From NCBI RefSeq assembly GCF_000003195.3, contig NC_012872.2, positions 2,046,001 to 2,110,000 of the forward strand: a stretch of DNA of 64,000 bases, written 5' to 3'. Each line of letters begins with the position of its first letter. Positions within the stretch are counted from its first letter, which is position 1. The translations under genes and the position numbers were made by a program. Origin of the DNA: Sorghum bicolor. Lineage: Eukaryota > Streptophyta > Magnoliopsida > Poales > Poaceae. Below the pieces are notes generated by a model. It was not told the DNA's origin, searched no databases, and worked only from the letters and a program-made list of their open reading frames with translations. Of this stretch, positions 1-11,535 are shown piece by piece.

Positions 1-629
1 CGTTCTGCACGCCGTCCTGGATTGGTTTGCCTGATGTACGCTCGTACGACCCGACGGCAAATCCGGCGGAGCAGTTGGGATGTGGTCAGTCGACGCCCGA
101 CTTGTCTCCTGGATGGGTCTCTATCTGGTCAAGGGTCGGACGCCGTACGACGTCCTGATGTTGAAGCGCTGACTTTGGCCATCTCGAGGGGGTCTTGATT
201 AGACACTCCATCTCTGTTTCCCACTTCCTGACACGTCTTGGGCCGTTTGGTGGGGAAGGCTGCAAAAAGATCGATGGGACAGGTGCCTGTTCCCTATCAC
301 GCCCTCCGTGACCCATGTGTTAGGTGGGGAGGCACCAGGCGCATTTAATGCCCCGGCCCGCGTGCGCGCGTTAGGCGGCGGCGGCGTCCTTGCGCTCGAC
401 GCCTCCCGATTCGCGGGAGCCTGTTCCGTATTCGACGTTGACCAGAGCTCGACGTCTGATTGATTCGCTCGACGCTATTTCCGTCTTCGAGGTTACGGAC
501 GTCGATGGTCGTGCGTACGTGCGGACGGAGCGTCGAATCGAGGCGCTAGTTTTATGTACGGATGGTTTCGTTATACGCGTTGGTGAGGGTACCCCTTGTT
601 GATACCCTCGACAGTATCTAACTTTTGTT
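1..629. other. GC-rich intergenic DNA, possible LTR-retrotransposon fragment
   Basis: No gene was recognised. The stretch is moderately GC-rich and holds only short open frames, none with a recognisable domain. Its general look (short GC-rich blocks and CG-rich ends) is compatible with part of a grass LTR, but no TG..CA termini, primer-binding site or second LTR copy lies inside the window. The assignment is a guess. Confidence 0.25.
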
Positions 630-990
630 TTGTGTGTATGCTATATAACTTAGTTGATTAACTTATATTATACAGAGTTATGTATGTAATCTGTCTTTTT
701 TATGTGTATGCTATCTAAGTTATTTGATTAACTTATTATACAAAGTTATGTATCTAACTTATGTTTTAATTTGTATACTGTCTACTTATTTGATTAACTT
801 ATTGTATATAGTTGTGTATGTAACCTATCTTTTCATGTGTATGCTATGTAACTTCTTTGGTTAACTTATTGTTCGAGTTATATGTACTTTTATGTGTATG
901 TATCCTAACTTATTTGATTAACTTACTGTATAGAGTTATGTATGATTAACTTAGTTGATTAACGTAATGTATAGAGTTATGAATGAATAG
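630..990. repeat. Degenerate AT-rich minisatellite, about six units of 55-70 bp
   Basis: A core reading roughly atgtgtatgctat / taactta / ttgattaactta / agagttatgtatg recurs from about 634, 701, 772, 834, 892 and 943. Spacing drifts from about 50 to 70 bp. Related words (gcgtaacttag, ataagttatgtg) persist to about 1110. It is non-coding, and the units are clearly diverged from one another. Confidence 0.75.
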
Positions 991-2440
991 TTTCTCAAAT
1001 GAAAAGAAAATGTTGATGAAACCTAAAGAGAATGTTCTATAACTTAGCACATTAAATTTATTCTTTTGAAGTTATGTTGCGTAACTTAGTTTGTATAAGT
1101 TATGTGCGAGAGAAAATAGAACGATATGTTCGTGTACACGTGCGTGAAAATAAAACGAGATCAACGCGTCTACACGCGCAACAAATAAAAAAAAATACTT
1201 GCTTACCGAATAGGGAAAGTGGTGGGATTTGTTTATTTCTAAAATAAAAATTGCTGTCGCTATCGGATCGTTCGCTTGATTCGAACCGGATGAACGTTCG
1301 TGATTTAGTCAGGTAAAAAAAAAAAAAAGCCGGAACCAAACGGGCCCGCAGCTATTGGTTCCTTGGATTGGACTGGAGTCTTGATTCGTGATATGATATA
1401 TCCAAAAAGAGAAGGAAGCAATGGAAAGATGGAGCGCACACCTCACGCTGACGGCCCTCATCCTGGTATATCCTCGACAAATCCATCCCGCTTAATTAGC
1501 CCAAGCCAACAAAAGCCCAAGAGGCTCAGTCTTGAGGACCACGCGTGGTCCCACCTGTCGTGGAGACCACGATCCGATTTCCGTTAGGCGAGCCGTCGCG
1601 GTCGAGCTTGCTCTCTTTTGCATGCCTGGGGTCCCGCTCTCCAGGCCACCGCCGGAACCGGAAGCTAAGCTAGAGCGCCATCGAGATCGGGTCCGGGTGG
1701 GGCTCGATCGGCCGGGCTGCTGACCCCATCTGATCGTCCAACCACGGCGCGTCGCTGCGGTAGGTGCGCAGCCGCCGTCGGGCCGGGGCCCCGATCCATC
1801 GACGCATCTCATCCCGTCTGCGCGCGCGCGACCTGCGGAGCATGGCCGACCAAGAGCTTCTTCTTGGCTCGGCCTCGTCGTCATCGGGGCCGCTTGCGTG
1901 GCTGCCCCGGCCAGCTAGCAAAAACTCGGACTCGGGACCGATCCATATTATTATTTATCTTTATTCAGTAGTCATCAGAGAGCAGCAGGAGATGAGAAAA
2001 CCAAGCCTGGATCTGTTCCAGCCTAGCCTTTTTTTTTTCTTTGGACGCTACGTACGTACGCGAGTAGTGGTCGCCAGCGGATCCATCGATGATTCTGCCG
2101 GAGCGACCACGTACGCCTTCGTGATCAGCCTCGAGGCTCTGCGAGTGAGTGGGAAATGATCTGCAGCCATGCACTAACATAATGCATTATGCCTGGGTGC
2201 GTAACTGCTAATCTAACTACCCCACTCCAGTGGTGGTTGCACTAGCTAGCTAGCTAGCCTGCTGAGCGTGCATGTGCATGCATGAGTGTATTTATTTCAT
2301 TGTTTGTGCTAAAAATCCACGGAGGCCGATGCACCATTTCTGCAATGCACAAGCACAACAGTTTTAACCTCGTCCGTACCCATTGTCCTGTCATGTAGTA
2401 AAACCAAAAAAAACACCATCCTTATAGTACTACTTCCCGA
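991..2440. other. Intergenic, no gene recognised
   Basis: Only short shadow ORFs without domains are present. Simple-sequence tracts occur (A-run near 1315-1328, T-run near 2030, gctagctagctagc near 2241). I see no intact gene, RNA gene or transposon end here. Confidence 0.4.
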
Positions 2441-2446
2441 TTCCGC

Positions 2447-2456
<10 letters not shown>
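2441..2456. repeat. Left target-site duplication of the 2457-4237 insertion
   Basis: The 16-mer TTCCGCGTGCATATAT is present here and again at 4238-4253. The pair brackets the GC-rich insertion. The left copy runs directly into the AT microsatellite. Confidence 0.75.

Positions 2457-2504
<48 letters not shown>
2457..2504. repeat. (AT)n microsatellite
   Basis: An uninterrupted AT dinucleotide tract immediately follows the left target duplication. It is best read as the 3' tail of the minus-strand retro-insertion, possibly expanded later by slippage. Confidence 0.9.
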
Positions 2505-2506
<2 letters not shown>

Positions 2507-2769
2507 CGAGATCACGACTTCACGTGTTTTTTATTAAGAAGAAGAGCCAAAAGAAACGGCAGGTAACCGAAACAATGAGTTCGCAAGTAATCCAAGGATT
2601 ACCATAGAAACCTAGAACACAAACAAAAGCAAGAAACATGAGGGGGATCCTCCACCTAACAACCCCAACAGCTAAGCCAAAAACAAGAAGAACAACTCAA
2701 CACCTAGGTAGCCAGCAGTGTTCGGAGCCGCAACATAAAGGACAACTGACGGCCATGCATCCGTCCCCA

Positions 2770-3010
2770 CATCTTCAACCTCAACGACCAACCCAGCCGG
2801 AGACGCGTCCTCAGTGGCAAAGCGAACCAACCGACGGCCAAGCATCCGTCTCCACTTCAGCAACCTCGACGACCAACCCAACCGGAGACGCGTCCTCAGT
2901 GGCAAAGCAACCATCCGACGGCCAAGCATCCATCCCCACCTCAGCAACCTCAACGACCCACCTGCCGGAGATGCATCCTTGGTGGCAAAGCAACGCACCT
3001 CGGCGACGAA
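2770..3010. repeat. About 84-bp minisatellite inside the retro-insertion
   Basis: The motif ggagacgcgtcctcagtggcaaagc recurs in degenerate form, with the agacgcg/agatgca word at 2801, 2886 and 2969 (periods of about 85 and 83 bp). The open frames across it on both strands are by-products of the repeat, and no domain is recognisable. Confidence 0.7.
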
Positions 3011-4253
3011 GCATCCGCCGGGAACACCTCGGTGGCAAAGCATCCACCGGAAAGAGCACAACTGCAGCTTCAACAAACACTAGCCAGCAAACCTGAGCGG
3101 AGAGCAGCATGAAGCACGAAAAGGCTCGGCACGACGCCCGAGGGACCATACGGGCAGCAGGCCACGCGTAGAAAGAACTTCGGCGGCAACGCCTTCAAGA
3201 AGGGAAGCGACGCGGGGAGCGCCGCCGTTGCCGGCCCATACGGGCGAGGCGCCCTAGTTCCTTGCAACCAACAACCCCATAAGGGACGAGCGCTGTCGGC
3301 CGAGGAGGGGTACGCAACGACATATGCCTCCAACGAGGAAAACGACGCCCCGAAGGCGTCGCCATAGTCGGCCAGAAGGCACGACTTTCGCCTAGCGCCA
3401 CCCACTCGTGCACAGACCGCTCCAAAACACCGACCACGCCGCCATGACGCCGAAGGCGAACCGCTCGAACATCTGCCCACATCACCACGATGCAGGGAGC
3501 GCACGAGGCGAGCCGGCCGCCGCAGCCGTCCGCCGCCAAGCAGATGACCACCGCAGCCGTGGAGGGAGTGCCGAAGCCTTAGCAGCCGCCCCGAACGAGC
3601 CCAACCGTCCTGCACCCCACCCCGACCACGCCGGAGCCCAGACGGACGCCAGGCAGGCCGGCCAACGGAGGGAACAGGGGGAGTCACGCCAGATCAGAGG
3701 CCGGAGGCCCAGATCCGACCGTCACACAAGCCGCCGACGCCGGGGACAGGACGGGCAGGCCGGCGACGGAGGAGAACGGTGGGGGTGGCAGTAGCAGCAG
3801 AAAAGGGGGGGCCGGGGGCCCAGATCCGGCCGTCCCCCGGCCCAGGCCGCCGACGCCCACCACCACGGAGGAGCCCGTTCGCCGAAGGACGGGTGGCTGG
3901 CGACCGAACCCGGAGCCGCTCCAGAAGCCCTCGTTGCCGAGGTGGAGGCCGAGGAAGCCCGGCGAGCGGAAGGAACACCTCCAGGCACAGCCGCGCGCAC
4001 CCGTCCGTGGCCCTCAGCGCCTCCGCCTTCTCGTCCGTGAGCCGCGCGGCGAAGCCGGTGCTGCAGGCCCCTAGGCCAACGGGGGAGGGGGAGAAGGGGA
4101 GGGGGGAGAGGAGCGTGGGGGAGGAGGAGGGGGGAGGGAGGAGCAGGCGAGGGCGGGCCGCCGCCGCCGCCAGGAGGGCGGCGACGGCGGCCGGAGCGTC
4201 GCGGCGGGGGTTGGGAGCTCTCGCGTAACGGAGAGAGTTCCGCGTGCATATAT

Positions 4254-5326
4254 GTGACCATCATATAGCTCTTGAACGATTTCTCATTTTTCTCAAAATT
4301 TAGACGCACTGCACCGTTTCTCCAGCGTCGCGAGGGAGCATCTCTTAATTAATTCGTGGACCTGAAACACTAGGAAATAAAACACTAGGTTAAAATTTTT
4401 GGCCATGTCTATCAGACGTGTCCACATTGAGCCAGGTATATTTCTCAGGTTTTCTGTGTTAATTAGGTAAGGTTTTTTTTAAACCTTTTTCAAGCTATTT
4501 CGGTGGGACTGGAGATCAAAAAGTATGATCTGAGCCCTCTTATACATTGGTTGGTTTTTTTTCCTTTGACAAGTCGGATGACCAATGATCAAGTATTCAA
4601 GTTTATCATTGACATTAGCTTTACTATACTTGCTAGACTAGCACCAGTACGCCACATGTTCAGACTGATAGATGCTGAGTTGTTCATTGATTTGTGGCCA
4701 GCTGGACAGCTGGTGTCTTTGGTCTTCCGACGAGGAGGAGCGACCGACAGTAGTAGCTATCCGGTGGGCCGTGCCGTCCGTCATGAACAGAAACAGGAGC
4801 CGATGCCAATCGAGACAGTTTCTGTTTAGGTAGTAGTAGTAGTAGTACAGCAAAATGCAGATTATTTTCCAACCACGAGTTTATTTACACACAATATACA
4901 CGCACAAGTGTGTGTGTGTGAGAGAGAGAGAGATCCTGCTAATTAATGATGATGATGTCCGACGCAGTATTGACTCATCTTTTGCAAAGTTGCAAATGAG
5001 TGGAACCTGGGAGTGCACATGCAGCTGTTTTGGGTCCCTCGCACTCGCGCGCACGGATATTAAATCTTCTCCGAATCGTTTGGTGGCTTTTTATTCCGGA
5101 TCTAATAAGTGTAACGGAATGTTTTGTTTTAATTTATCAACGGCAGTCTGCAGTACTGCATCGTATTTTTTTTTACCAAAAAAAAACTGAGGCCCCGTTT
5201 CAAATACTTGAGTTTTTTATATGTTTAAAATTTCTAAGTTCCAAAAGGTCCTCGACCTGACAGGCTTTATTACTTTAGTGTTTACCATCCAGTGAATTGG
5301 ACAATCCATATGTTTTGTCAAGTCAG
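4254..5326. other. Intergenic, no gene recognised
   Basis: Nothing gene-like was seen. A GT tract followed by a GA tract occurs at about 4908-4933. Short ORFs here lack domains. Confidence 0.4.
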
Positions 5327-5334
5327 ACATGTTA

Positions 5335-5570
5335 AGCGGCCGAGGCGTCGCGCAAGATAGCGCATCTGATCGCCTGTGACGGCTAAGTAGCATGATTAGT
5401 GAGTAATACTCAGTAGCTCACAATCTCCTTATGCTAGGGAGGCTAGAACCGATTGTATCACACTATGCCTCTAGTGTGTCATTTTGTAACGTGTGGTTGT
5501 AATTTTTACTTTTTCTCAATCTTAATATAAAGATACACAAACTTTTTATGTATTCGAGAAAAAAAATAAA
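5335..5570 (+). mobile_element. Truncated LINE/SINE 3' end
   Basis: The segment ends in the phrase tattcgagaaaaaaaa (about 5551-5566), a 3' terminus typical of short grass non-LTR retroelements and seen again near 37100. The 8-mer ACATGTTA at 5327-5334 recurs at 5571-5578 and may be the target duplication. No coding capacity remains. Confidence 0.5.
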
Positions 5571-6003
5571 ACATGTTAGAATTCAGATACAGCCTTGAAC
5601 TAGTGAAGGGAGGGAGCGTCTTTTCTTCTGCACAGCACAAAACGGGGGTACTTTGCTGCATTGTAAAACCTTTGGCTGTGTTTCGTTGGGGGAACATCAC
5701 CTTCCCGGTGCTTTAAGCACACGATAAAGTCATAAAATTCTGTACTTGCCCTTTTTCTGTTCTTTTTCTATTTATTTTTGTGTTTAATCATAATGGGTTT
5801 ATACTAGTAGACAAGTCGAAGTGTCCCAAAAGCCGCATGATACATCTACCTACCCAAGTACTTTCCGTTGCCATTATACGCCACTCACAACAACATACAT
5901 ACCATACTACATACACTTTGTTTATGCCGCCTACCCTCCCAAGATTGTAGATAATGACGGATATTATTGCTCCGGGTTTATTTATTTTAATTTAATTTAT
6001 TCA

Positions 6004-6010
6004 TATATAA
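6004..6010 (+). promoter_or_regulatory. Candidate TATA box of the first PNGase A gene
   Basis: TATATAA lies 131 bp upstream of the ATG at 6141, which suits a short grass 5' UTR. It was placed by position and sequence only. Confidence 0.45.
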
Positions 6011-6140
6011 TTTCGTCGCTGCAATTCGCCGGGTTTAAATCCTCAGCCTTCACGCGGACACTACCACCATGCAACACGCCTCCCATTTCGGGGCTTTTCC
6101 CTCCACATCTCAGCCAAGTGAGGACTGAGGTGAGCTAGCC

Positions 6141-7895
6141 ATGCCGACTGCCTCCTCTGCCCACCGCTCACTCCTCCTCTGCCTCTGCGTCGCTCTGCTC
6201 TCCAACTCGGCCGCCGCCTTGCCGTCGCCCCGGGACCTCCGCTTCTCCGTCGAGGACATCGCGGCGGTGGAGGCCGCGCTGCCGCGCCACAGCAGGCGGA
6301 CGTCCTCCAAGACCACCTTCTTCGAGGTGGACCGCCCTCTCCGCCCTCCCAGGGGCAGCTCCGGCCCCTGCTCCACGCTGCTGCTGTCGCACTCCTTCGC
6401 CTTCACGCTCACCAAGCCGCCCGTCACGGCGACGTACTCGCCGCCGCCGTGCCTAGCATCCGGCGCGTCGTCGGTGTCGCTCGCGGTGCTCGAGTGGCGC
6501 GCCGAGTGCCGCGGCGCGCAGTACGACCGCACCTTCGGCGTGTGGCTCGGCGGCGCCGAGCTCCTGCGTGGCAGCACCGCGGAGCCCCGCCCCGGCGGGG
6601 TGGTCTGGTCGGTCTCCAAGGACGTCACCCGCTACGCGGCCCTCCTCGCCGCCGGCGACGCCACGCTCGCCGTGTACCTCGGCAACCTCATCGACGACAC
6701 CTACAACGGCGTCTACCACGCCAACCTCACGCTCCACCTCTACTTCCGCTCCGGCGCGCGGTCCTCTCCGCCGTCGGCCGCCGCCGACGCCGTCGTCCCC
6801 GTCTCCAGGAGCCTGCCGCTCAACGACGGGCTGTGGTTCGTCGTCCAGAACGCCACCGACGTGCAGTCCGCGCGGGTCACCGTGCCGCGCAACGCGTACC
6901 GCGCCGTCCTCGAGGTCTACGTCTCGTCCCACGACGCCGACGAGTTCTGGTACATGAACACGCCCGAGCAGAACGGGCCGTTCCGCGAGGTCACCGTGCT
7001 GCTCGACGGCGACGTCGTCGGCGCCGTGTGGCCGTTCCCGGTGATCTACACCGGCGGCATTAACCCGCTCATCTGGCGGCCCATCACCAGCATTGGCTCC
7101 TTCAACATGCCCACCTACGACATCGAGCTCACGCCATTCCTGGGCAAGCTCCTCGACGGCGAGGACCACGAGCTCGGGTTCGCGGTGACCAACGCGCAGA
7201 GGTCGTGGTACGTGGACGCCAACCTCCACCTGTGGCTGGACCCCAAGAGCACCAGGACCACCGGCGGGCTCGTCGCGTACGACGCGCCGAAGCTGGCCGG
7301 CAGCATCGTCTCGCACTCCGCGGACGGCATCGACGGCGAGTACGAGGCGGCGGCGAGCCGCAACATCACGGCCACGGGGTGGGTGAGCTCGTCGCGCGGC
7401 AACGTCACCACCACGTTCGCGCAGCGGCTGAGCTTCGCCAACACGAACGTGGTCAGCGGTCAGGGCAGCGCGCAGGCGATCAACCAGACGACGGACGCGC
7501 TCACGACCGTCACCGGCGGTGCGGCGTCCGCGTCGGCGCAGCAGCAGGTGCACCAGAGCTTCCCGCTCTACATCTTCCTGGGCGGCGACGGCAGCGGCAC
7601 GTCGTCGCAGCGGCTGATGCGGCGCGTGGAGATCGGGTTCGACGAGACGCGGTCCAAGGGAGGAGGAGGAGGAGGAGGAGGGGCGGCGACGAGCACGCTG
7701 CGGAACGCGCAGGCGGCGGCGGCGGAGGTGACGCTCCGGGACGACGCCGTGGTGGGCGCGTCGTGGCGGATGCATCAGACGTACGCGTACGGCGCCAGCG
7801 ACGGCGGCTGCTACCTCAGGAACGTAAGCAGCGTCGGTTACGACGTGCTTTTCGACCATCATGACGCGTCCTGCGCCGGTACGCTCGGCCGCTGA
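6141..7895 (+). CDS. Peptide-N4-(N-acetyl-beta-glucosaminyl)asparagine amidase A-like protein (copy 1)
   Basis: Single-exon gene, 584 aa. The plant PNGase A family cleaves the glycan-asparagine bond of N-glycoproteins and acts in the secretory or vacuolar/apoplastic space. An N-terminal signal peptide is visible (about residues 1-26, hydrophobic LLLCLCVALLS). The family core begins at TTFFEVDRP and continues with GPCSTLLLS, FGVWLGGAELLR, VTRYAALL, VYLGNLIDDTY, GVYHANLTLHLYF, FWYMNTP, VYTGG/INPLIWRPI and TYDIELTPFLG. Several NXS/T sequons occur. The length is normal for the family. It pairs with a second copy at 17807-19636 in the same orientation. It stays G/C-rich at third codon positions along its whole length. 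An eight-glycine run near residue 510 comes from a GGA repeat. The ATG has a signal peptide directly behind it, so the start is well supported. Confidence 0.93.
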   Translation: MPTASSAHRSLLLCLCVALLSNSAAALPSPRDLRFSVEDIAAVEAALPRHSRRTSSKTTFFEVDRPLRPPRGSSGPCSTLLLSHSFAFTLTKPPVTATYSPPPCLASGASSVSLAVLEWRAECRGAQYDRTFGVWLGGAELLRGSTAEPRPGGVVWSVSKDVTRYAALLAAGDATLAVYLGNLIDDTYNGVYHANLTLHLYFRSGARSSPPSAAADAVVPVSRSLPLNDGLWFVVQNATDVQSARVTVPRNAYRAVLEVYVSSHDADEFWYMNTPEQNGPFREVTVLLDGDVVGAVWPFPVIYTGGINPLIWRPITSIGSFNMPTYDIELTPFLGKLLDGEDHELGFAVTNAQRSWYVDANLHLWLDPKSTRTTGGLVAYDAPKLAGSIVSHSADGIDGEYEAAASRNITATGWVSSSRGNVTTTFAQRLSFANTNVVSGQGSAQAINQTTDALTTVTGGAASASAQQQVHQSFPLYIFLGGDGSGTSSQRLMRRVEIGFDETRSKGGGGGGGGAATSTLRNAQAAAAEVTLRDDAVVGASWRMHQTYAYGASDGGCYLRNVSSVGYDVLFDHHDASCAGTLGR

Positions 7896-9505
7896 CGCCT
7901 GTCGCCGACAGCGCCTTGTCGGCGCCTCCGCCGCGCGGGCCGGTGGATAACGGCCGGGGAAGCGACATGGGTGTAAATGGAACGCTGCACCGGTGGACGA
8001 ACTGTACTGGCTTTGGCTCGGCATGGCCTGGCCTGGCCCACATCCGGTCTTCAATTATTAAATACTGTCCTAAATGATGGGTCATTTTCATGTGCTAATT
8101 AGCTTTTCAATAAGAAAAGATGTGATCTGATGCAGCAAGCAGTAGTAGACCTGTAGTACAGTACAGGTAGCCCAAAATGTAAAGGAAACAGCTGGCTATG
8201 TAATTTAATACCACTTGTTTTTATATATAATATAATCTGTAGTAAAATAGGAATTCTTTTGACGAATTATATTTTTATATACTACAGTATGTGCTTTGGA
8301 TAGTGATATTATGTTATGTTACCTGTATGTAGAGGTAGAATTCTGCGGATTTCAAACATGCTCTTGATGAAAAAGGCTGTTATACCTCCGCCGAAATGAA
8401 AATTCAGCACAACGGAGTCTTTAATTATCGGTCCCATGTTGATCTAAATCGGCGTCAACAATACAGAAAGACAGACGTGACATGACTTGGTTACCTTAAG
8501 TACTTTTGTAACTCATACATACATTATACGGTCATAAAATCCGTAGGTTTGTTTTAACTTTTAGGACATGTTTGGAGCGCCGGAATTTCATAGATTTGTG
8601 CACGAATTTCATAGTAATCAATTTAATTTCACAGGAAAAATACGCAAACAAATTTTTTTCCCCGTGTTTTAAACATGCTCTATTAAGTCAATGTCATTTT
8701 TTTTTGTTCCTTCATGACTACGAGTCTATGAACATTGAGAAGAAGTAAATTATATTCCCACTATACTAAGCTTCCATAGCGAGATGCCATAGATGAGAAG
8801 GGAACCGACTGACTGCTGAAGAAGGAAATTAAAACCAGCCCCTGGGGCTCTGGCTAAAAGGCTTTACATTTGGCTTGATGAACGTCCTGCAGCCATCAGC
8901 ACCAGATAAGTGAATTAGTACTTGAAAGTGTCACGCTCACTCGGTCCATTGGTCAGACCAAATATATGGATGAACTTTGGCTGTATATATAAGACACGCT
9001 AAGCAAAAAGAGACCTGTACTGCTGCATACGGAAACCAACCCCGTAAGCTCACAAATTCAAGTGCTGCAGGTGGCCGGGACGCACCGACACAGCCGCACA
9101 GGAGCGACGCGTCATGCGTAGCGTATGACCGGACACGGACGTGTAGTCGTGTACTACTCCTACAAATCCTACAAGCACAAGCACAAGCACCGCATCGATG
9201 CTGCCGGCCGGTGCGGCGGTGGCCACGGTGCCGGACAGTCGCACGGCCCGAAATGCTTCATGGTCGGTCCGGGCCAAAGCTGACTCCCTCTCCCACCGGT
9301 GTCCAAATGGCTGCCAGCTGGAGGCGACATCGGCGTGTCTCTTTGTTTTGTTCGCATCCAAACGGGTACAGTTTTCTCTTTCTCTGAACAAATATCGTGT
9401 GAGCTAGCACTTCACCAGATTCGCGTCAAATATTGCCGTCTTTGGTGAGTTGGATGGATGGTGATAGCACTGTAGAAGGAAGTCGGGCCTTCTTGTTTAC
9501 CTTCA
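7896..9505. other. Intergenic, no gene recognised
   Basis: Contains the 3' flank of the first PNGase A gene. AT-rich DNA follows, with a degenerate MITE-like piece near 8565-8690 (gacatgtttggagcgccggaat). The ORFs at 8977-9407 have no recognisable domain and overlap on both strands. Confidence 0.4.
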
Positions 9506-9831
9506 GGCCCTGTTTAGTTCACCACCTAAAAATTTTTCATCCATCCCATCAAATCTTTGGACACATACATAGAACATTAAATGTAGATAAAAAAATAAAC
9601 TAATTACATAGTTTAGTTAAGAATCGCGAGACGAATCTTTTAAGCCTAGTTACTCCATAATTAGCCTTAAGTGCTACAGTAACCCACATATGCTAATGAC
9701 AGATTAATTATGCTTAATAAATTTGTCTTGCAGTTTCCTGACGAGCTATGTAATTTGTTTTTTAATTAGTTTCTAAAAACCCCTCCAGACATTGACACCC
9801 AAAAAATTTTCATTCCCAATCTAAACAGGCC
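9506..9831. mobile_element. Tourist-like MITE, long variant
   Basis: Ends are GGCCCTGTTTAG and CTAAACAGGCC in inverted orientation. The interior carries the family words (aatcgcgagacgaatctttt, gcctagttactccataatta, tgctacagta) plus about 85 bp absent from the shorter copies. The flanking triplets do not match cleanly. Confidence 0.75.
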
Positions 9832-9839
9832 CTTATCCC

Positions 9840-10026
9840 ATCGATGTTTTAACATGTGCATAAATTATTAAATATAGATAAAACATAATTAATTATATAA
9901 TTTATATATATTTTACGAGACGAATTTTTTAAGCCTAATTAATCTATAATTAGACACCAATTGTTATAATTACATATATGCTACAGTAATTAAAAAACTT
10001 TTATGTTCGTAAACTAAACAAAGCCT
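9840..10026. mobile_element. Degenerate MITE of the GGCCTTGTTTAG family
   Basis: Retains ttacgagacgaattttttaagcctaatta and ends in aaactaaacaaagcc. The left end is eroded and lies against the previous copy. Confidence 0.6.
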
Positions 10027-10407
10027 CAATAATAAGATTATCAATTGAACATGATCCATCGGAACTCACGATTATTATCGCCCGCCTCTTTTTCTATCGT
10101 GTGGGAGCAAATTTCAAGGTGGTTAAAAAATCCCCTCGTCGTCGTCCTCGTATCAAACACTAGGGGCTGCAGCTCAATTCTTACTTGGACGACGAAAAGG
10201 TCACCATATATGGGATAGGGATAAAGATTCGAGAGTTTTTTGAAAGCTGTGACGGTAGTTTTAATCGCTCCGGTTGATTTTTTTTATTATTGCCCACCTC
10301 TTTTTGAGAAGTAAATGTTGCAGCCAGATGCCGTTGCTGCTACAGTGATTAGGGAGGTGGAAAATAAAAGCTGCAGCTGCAGACGCTGTTTAGCAAAAAG
10401 CGAACAC

Positions 10408-10632
10408 CCCCGGTTTGGTTGGAGGTGTTAAAGTTTAATAGATACTAATACATTTATAACTATAGCAATTAATATCTAATTATAAATTAATTAAACTTAA
10501 AAAAATTTCTCAGAAATTATCTCTAGCTATTTTTAGTTTTATAAATAATATATATTTTTTATTCTATGCATGTGTCCAAATATTTAATGAGATAGTTATT
10601 AAAAAAACAGCCTAAACCAAAGAGGACCATAA
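10408..10632. mobile_element. MITE-like element with GGTTTGGTT ends
   Basis: The left end ggtttggttggagg and the right end cctaaaccaaagaggacc form an imperfect inverted repeat around an AT-rich core. It differs internally from the GGCCTTGTTTAG family. No target duplication was settled. Confidence 0.5.
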
Positions 10633-10663
10633 GGACCAAACGCTGGGAGCCTCCAGTGATTAG

Positions 10664-10902
10664 GGCCTTGTAGTTCTAAAACTTTTTGTAAAATAGATAC
10701 TGTAGTATTTTTGTATGTATTTAACAAATATTATTTAATTATGGACTAACTAGTCTTAAAAAAATCGTCTTGCAAATTACGGATAAACTGTATAATTAGT
10801 TATTTTTTTATCTATATTTAATGCTTCATATATGCACCACAAAATTTAATATAACGGAGAATCTAAAAAGTTTTGCAAATTTTCTGGAAACTAAACAAGG
10901 CC
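10664..10902. mobile_element. Tourist-like MITE with TAG target duplication
   Basis: GGCCTTG..CAAGGCC ends are flanked by TAG on both sides (10661-10663 and 10903-10905). The interior matches the family in the opposite orientation (gtagtatttttgtatg near the left end). Confidence 0.8.
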
Positions 10903-11223
10903 TAGGGTGGACATGCCCGCGACAGTGCAGCGTGTTGCCCCTGGCTCTATATGTTGGTATTGGTGATCTCTATCTAAGATGGTAGTCCCACTGATTCAAA
11001 GACTCTTGTAGAGGAGTTGCAGAGGAGTCTGTTGCCTCGTTAGATAAAAAGCTAGAGCAGCACAAGAAAAAAAATACACCAATTCATTGAGATATAGTAT
11101 GCTACAAGTGAATATTTGAAACAATAAATGAATTCGATTTTTCAAATAATAGATCCTTCTAATCTAGTCTATCTAATGTCTTTTTTAGGAGCTAGAGGAA
11201 ATACATTTCAGATACATCAATTA

Positions 11224-11464
11224 GGCCTTGTTTAGTTCACTCCAAAATTCAAAAACTTTCCAAGATTTTTTGTCACATCGAATATTGCGGCACATACATG
11301 CTTTTATTAAATATAGATAAAAAATAACTAGTTACACAGTTTATCTGTAAATCGCGAGACAAATCTTTTGAGCTTAGTTAGTCTAGGATTGTACACTAAT
11401 TACTAAATACAAATAAAAATGCTACAGTAGCAAAATCCAAAAATTTTCACATCTAAACAAGGCC
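11224..11464. mobile_element. Tourist-like MITE with TTA target duplication
   Basis: GGCCTTGTTTAG ends are in perfect inverted orientation and flanked by TTA (11221-11223 and 11465-11467). The trinucleotide duplication is typical of PIF/Harbinger-mobilised elements. Confidence 0.88.
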
Positions 11465-11535
11465 TTATTAGGTATGAGAGGGTTAATGGTGGATCCACAG
11501 GGACAAATGATTGTAGTCCCTTAGTCCATAAAAAT

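Larger units (their letters stand above)
2457..4237 (-). mobile_element. Non-LTR-type retro-insertion, GC-rich, with 3' AT-repeat tail
   Basis: This 1.78-kb block is bounded by a perfect 16-bp direct repeat (2441-2456 and 4238-4253). On the minus strand the 5' part is very GC-rich and low-complexity (about 3100-4230). The 3' end carries an AATAAA-like signal (about 2530-2536) and finishes in an (AT)n tract (to about 2504). A variable target duplication plus a simple-repeat 3' tail is the signature of LINE-type target-primed insertion. An internal minisatellite lies at about 2770-3010. No reverse transcriptase or endonuclease ORF is present, so the copy is non-autonomous or internally deleted. 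Family membership is not established; a retro-inserted chimeric transcript is an alternative. Confidence 0.65.

Noticed and set aside
630..990. CRISPR-like array
   Set aside because: Units are diverged and unevenly spaced, the genome is a plant, and no cas genes exist.
3070..4309. Several long ORFs in the GC-rich insertion
   Set aside because: Low-complexity Arg/Pro/Gly frames on both strands inside a retro-insertion; no domain.
6449..8054. Long ORFs opposite and overlapping the first PNGase A gene
   Set aside because: Arg/Ala/Pro-rich shadow frames from high GC3; no domains, and the true gene is clear.
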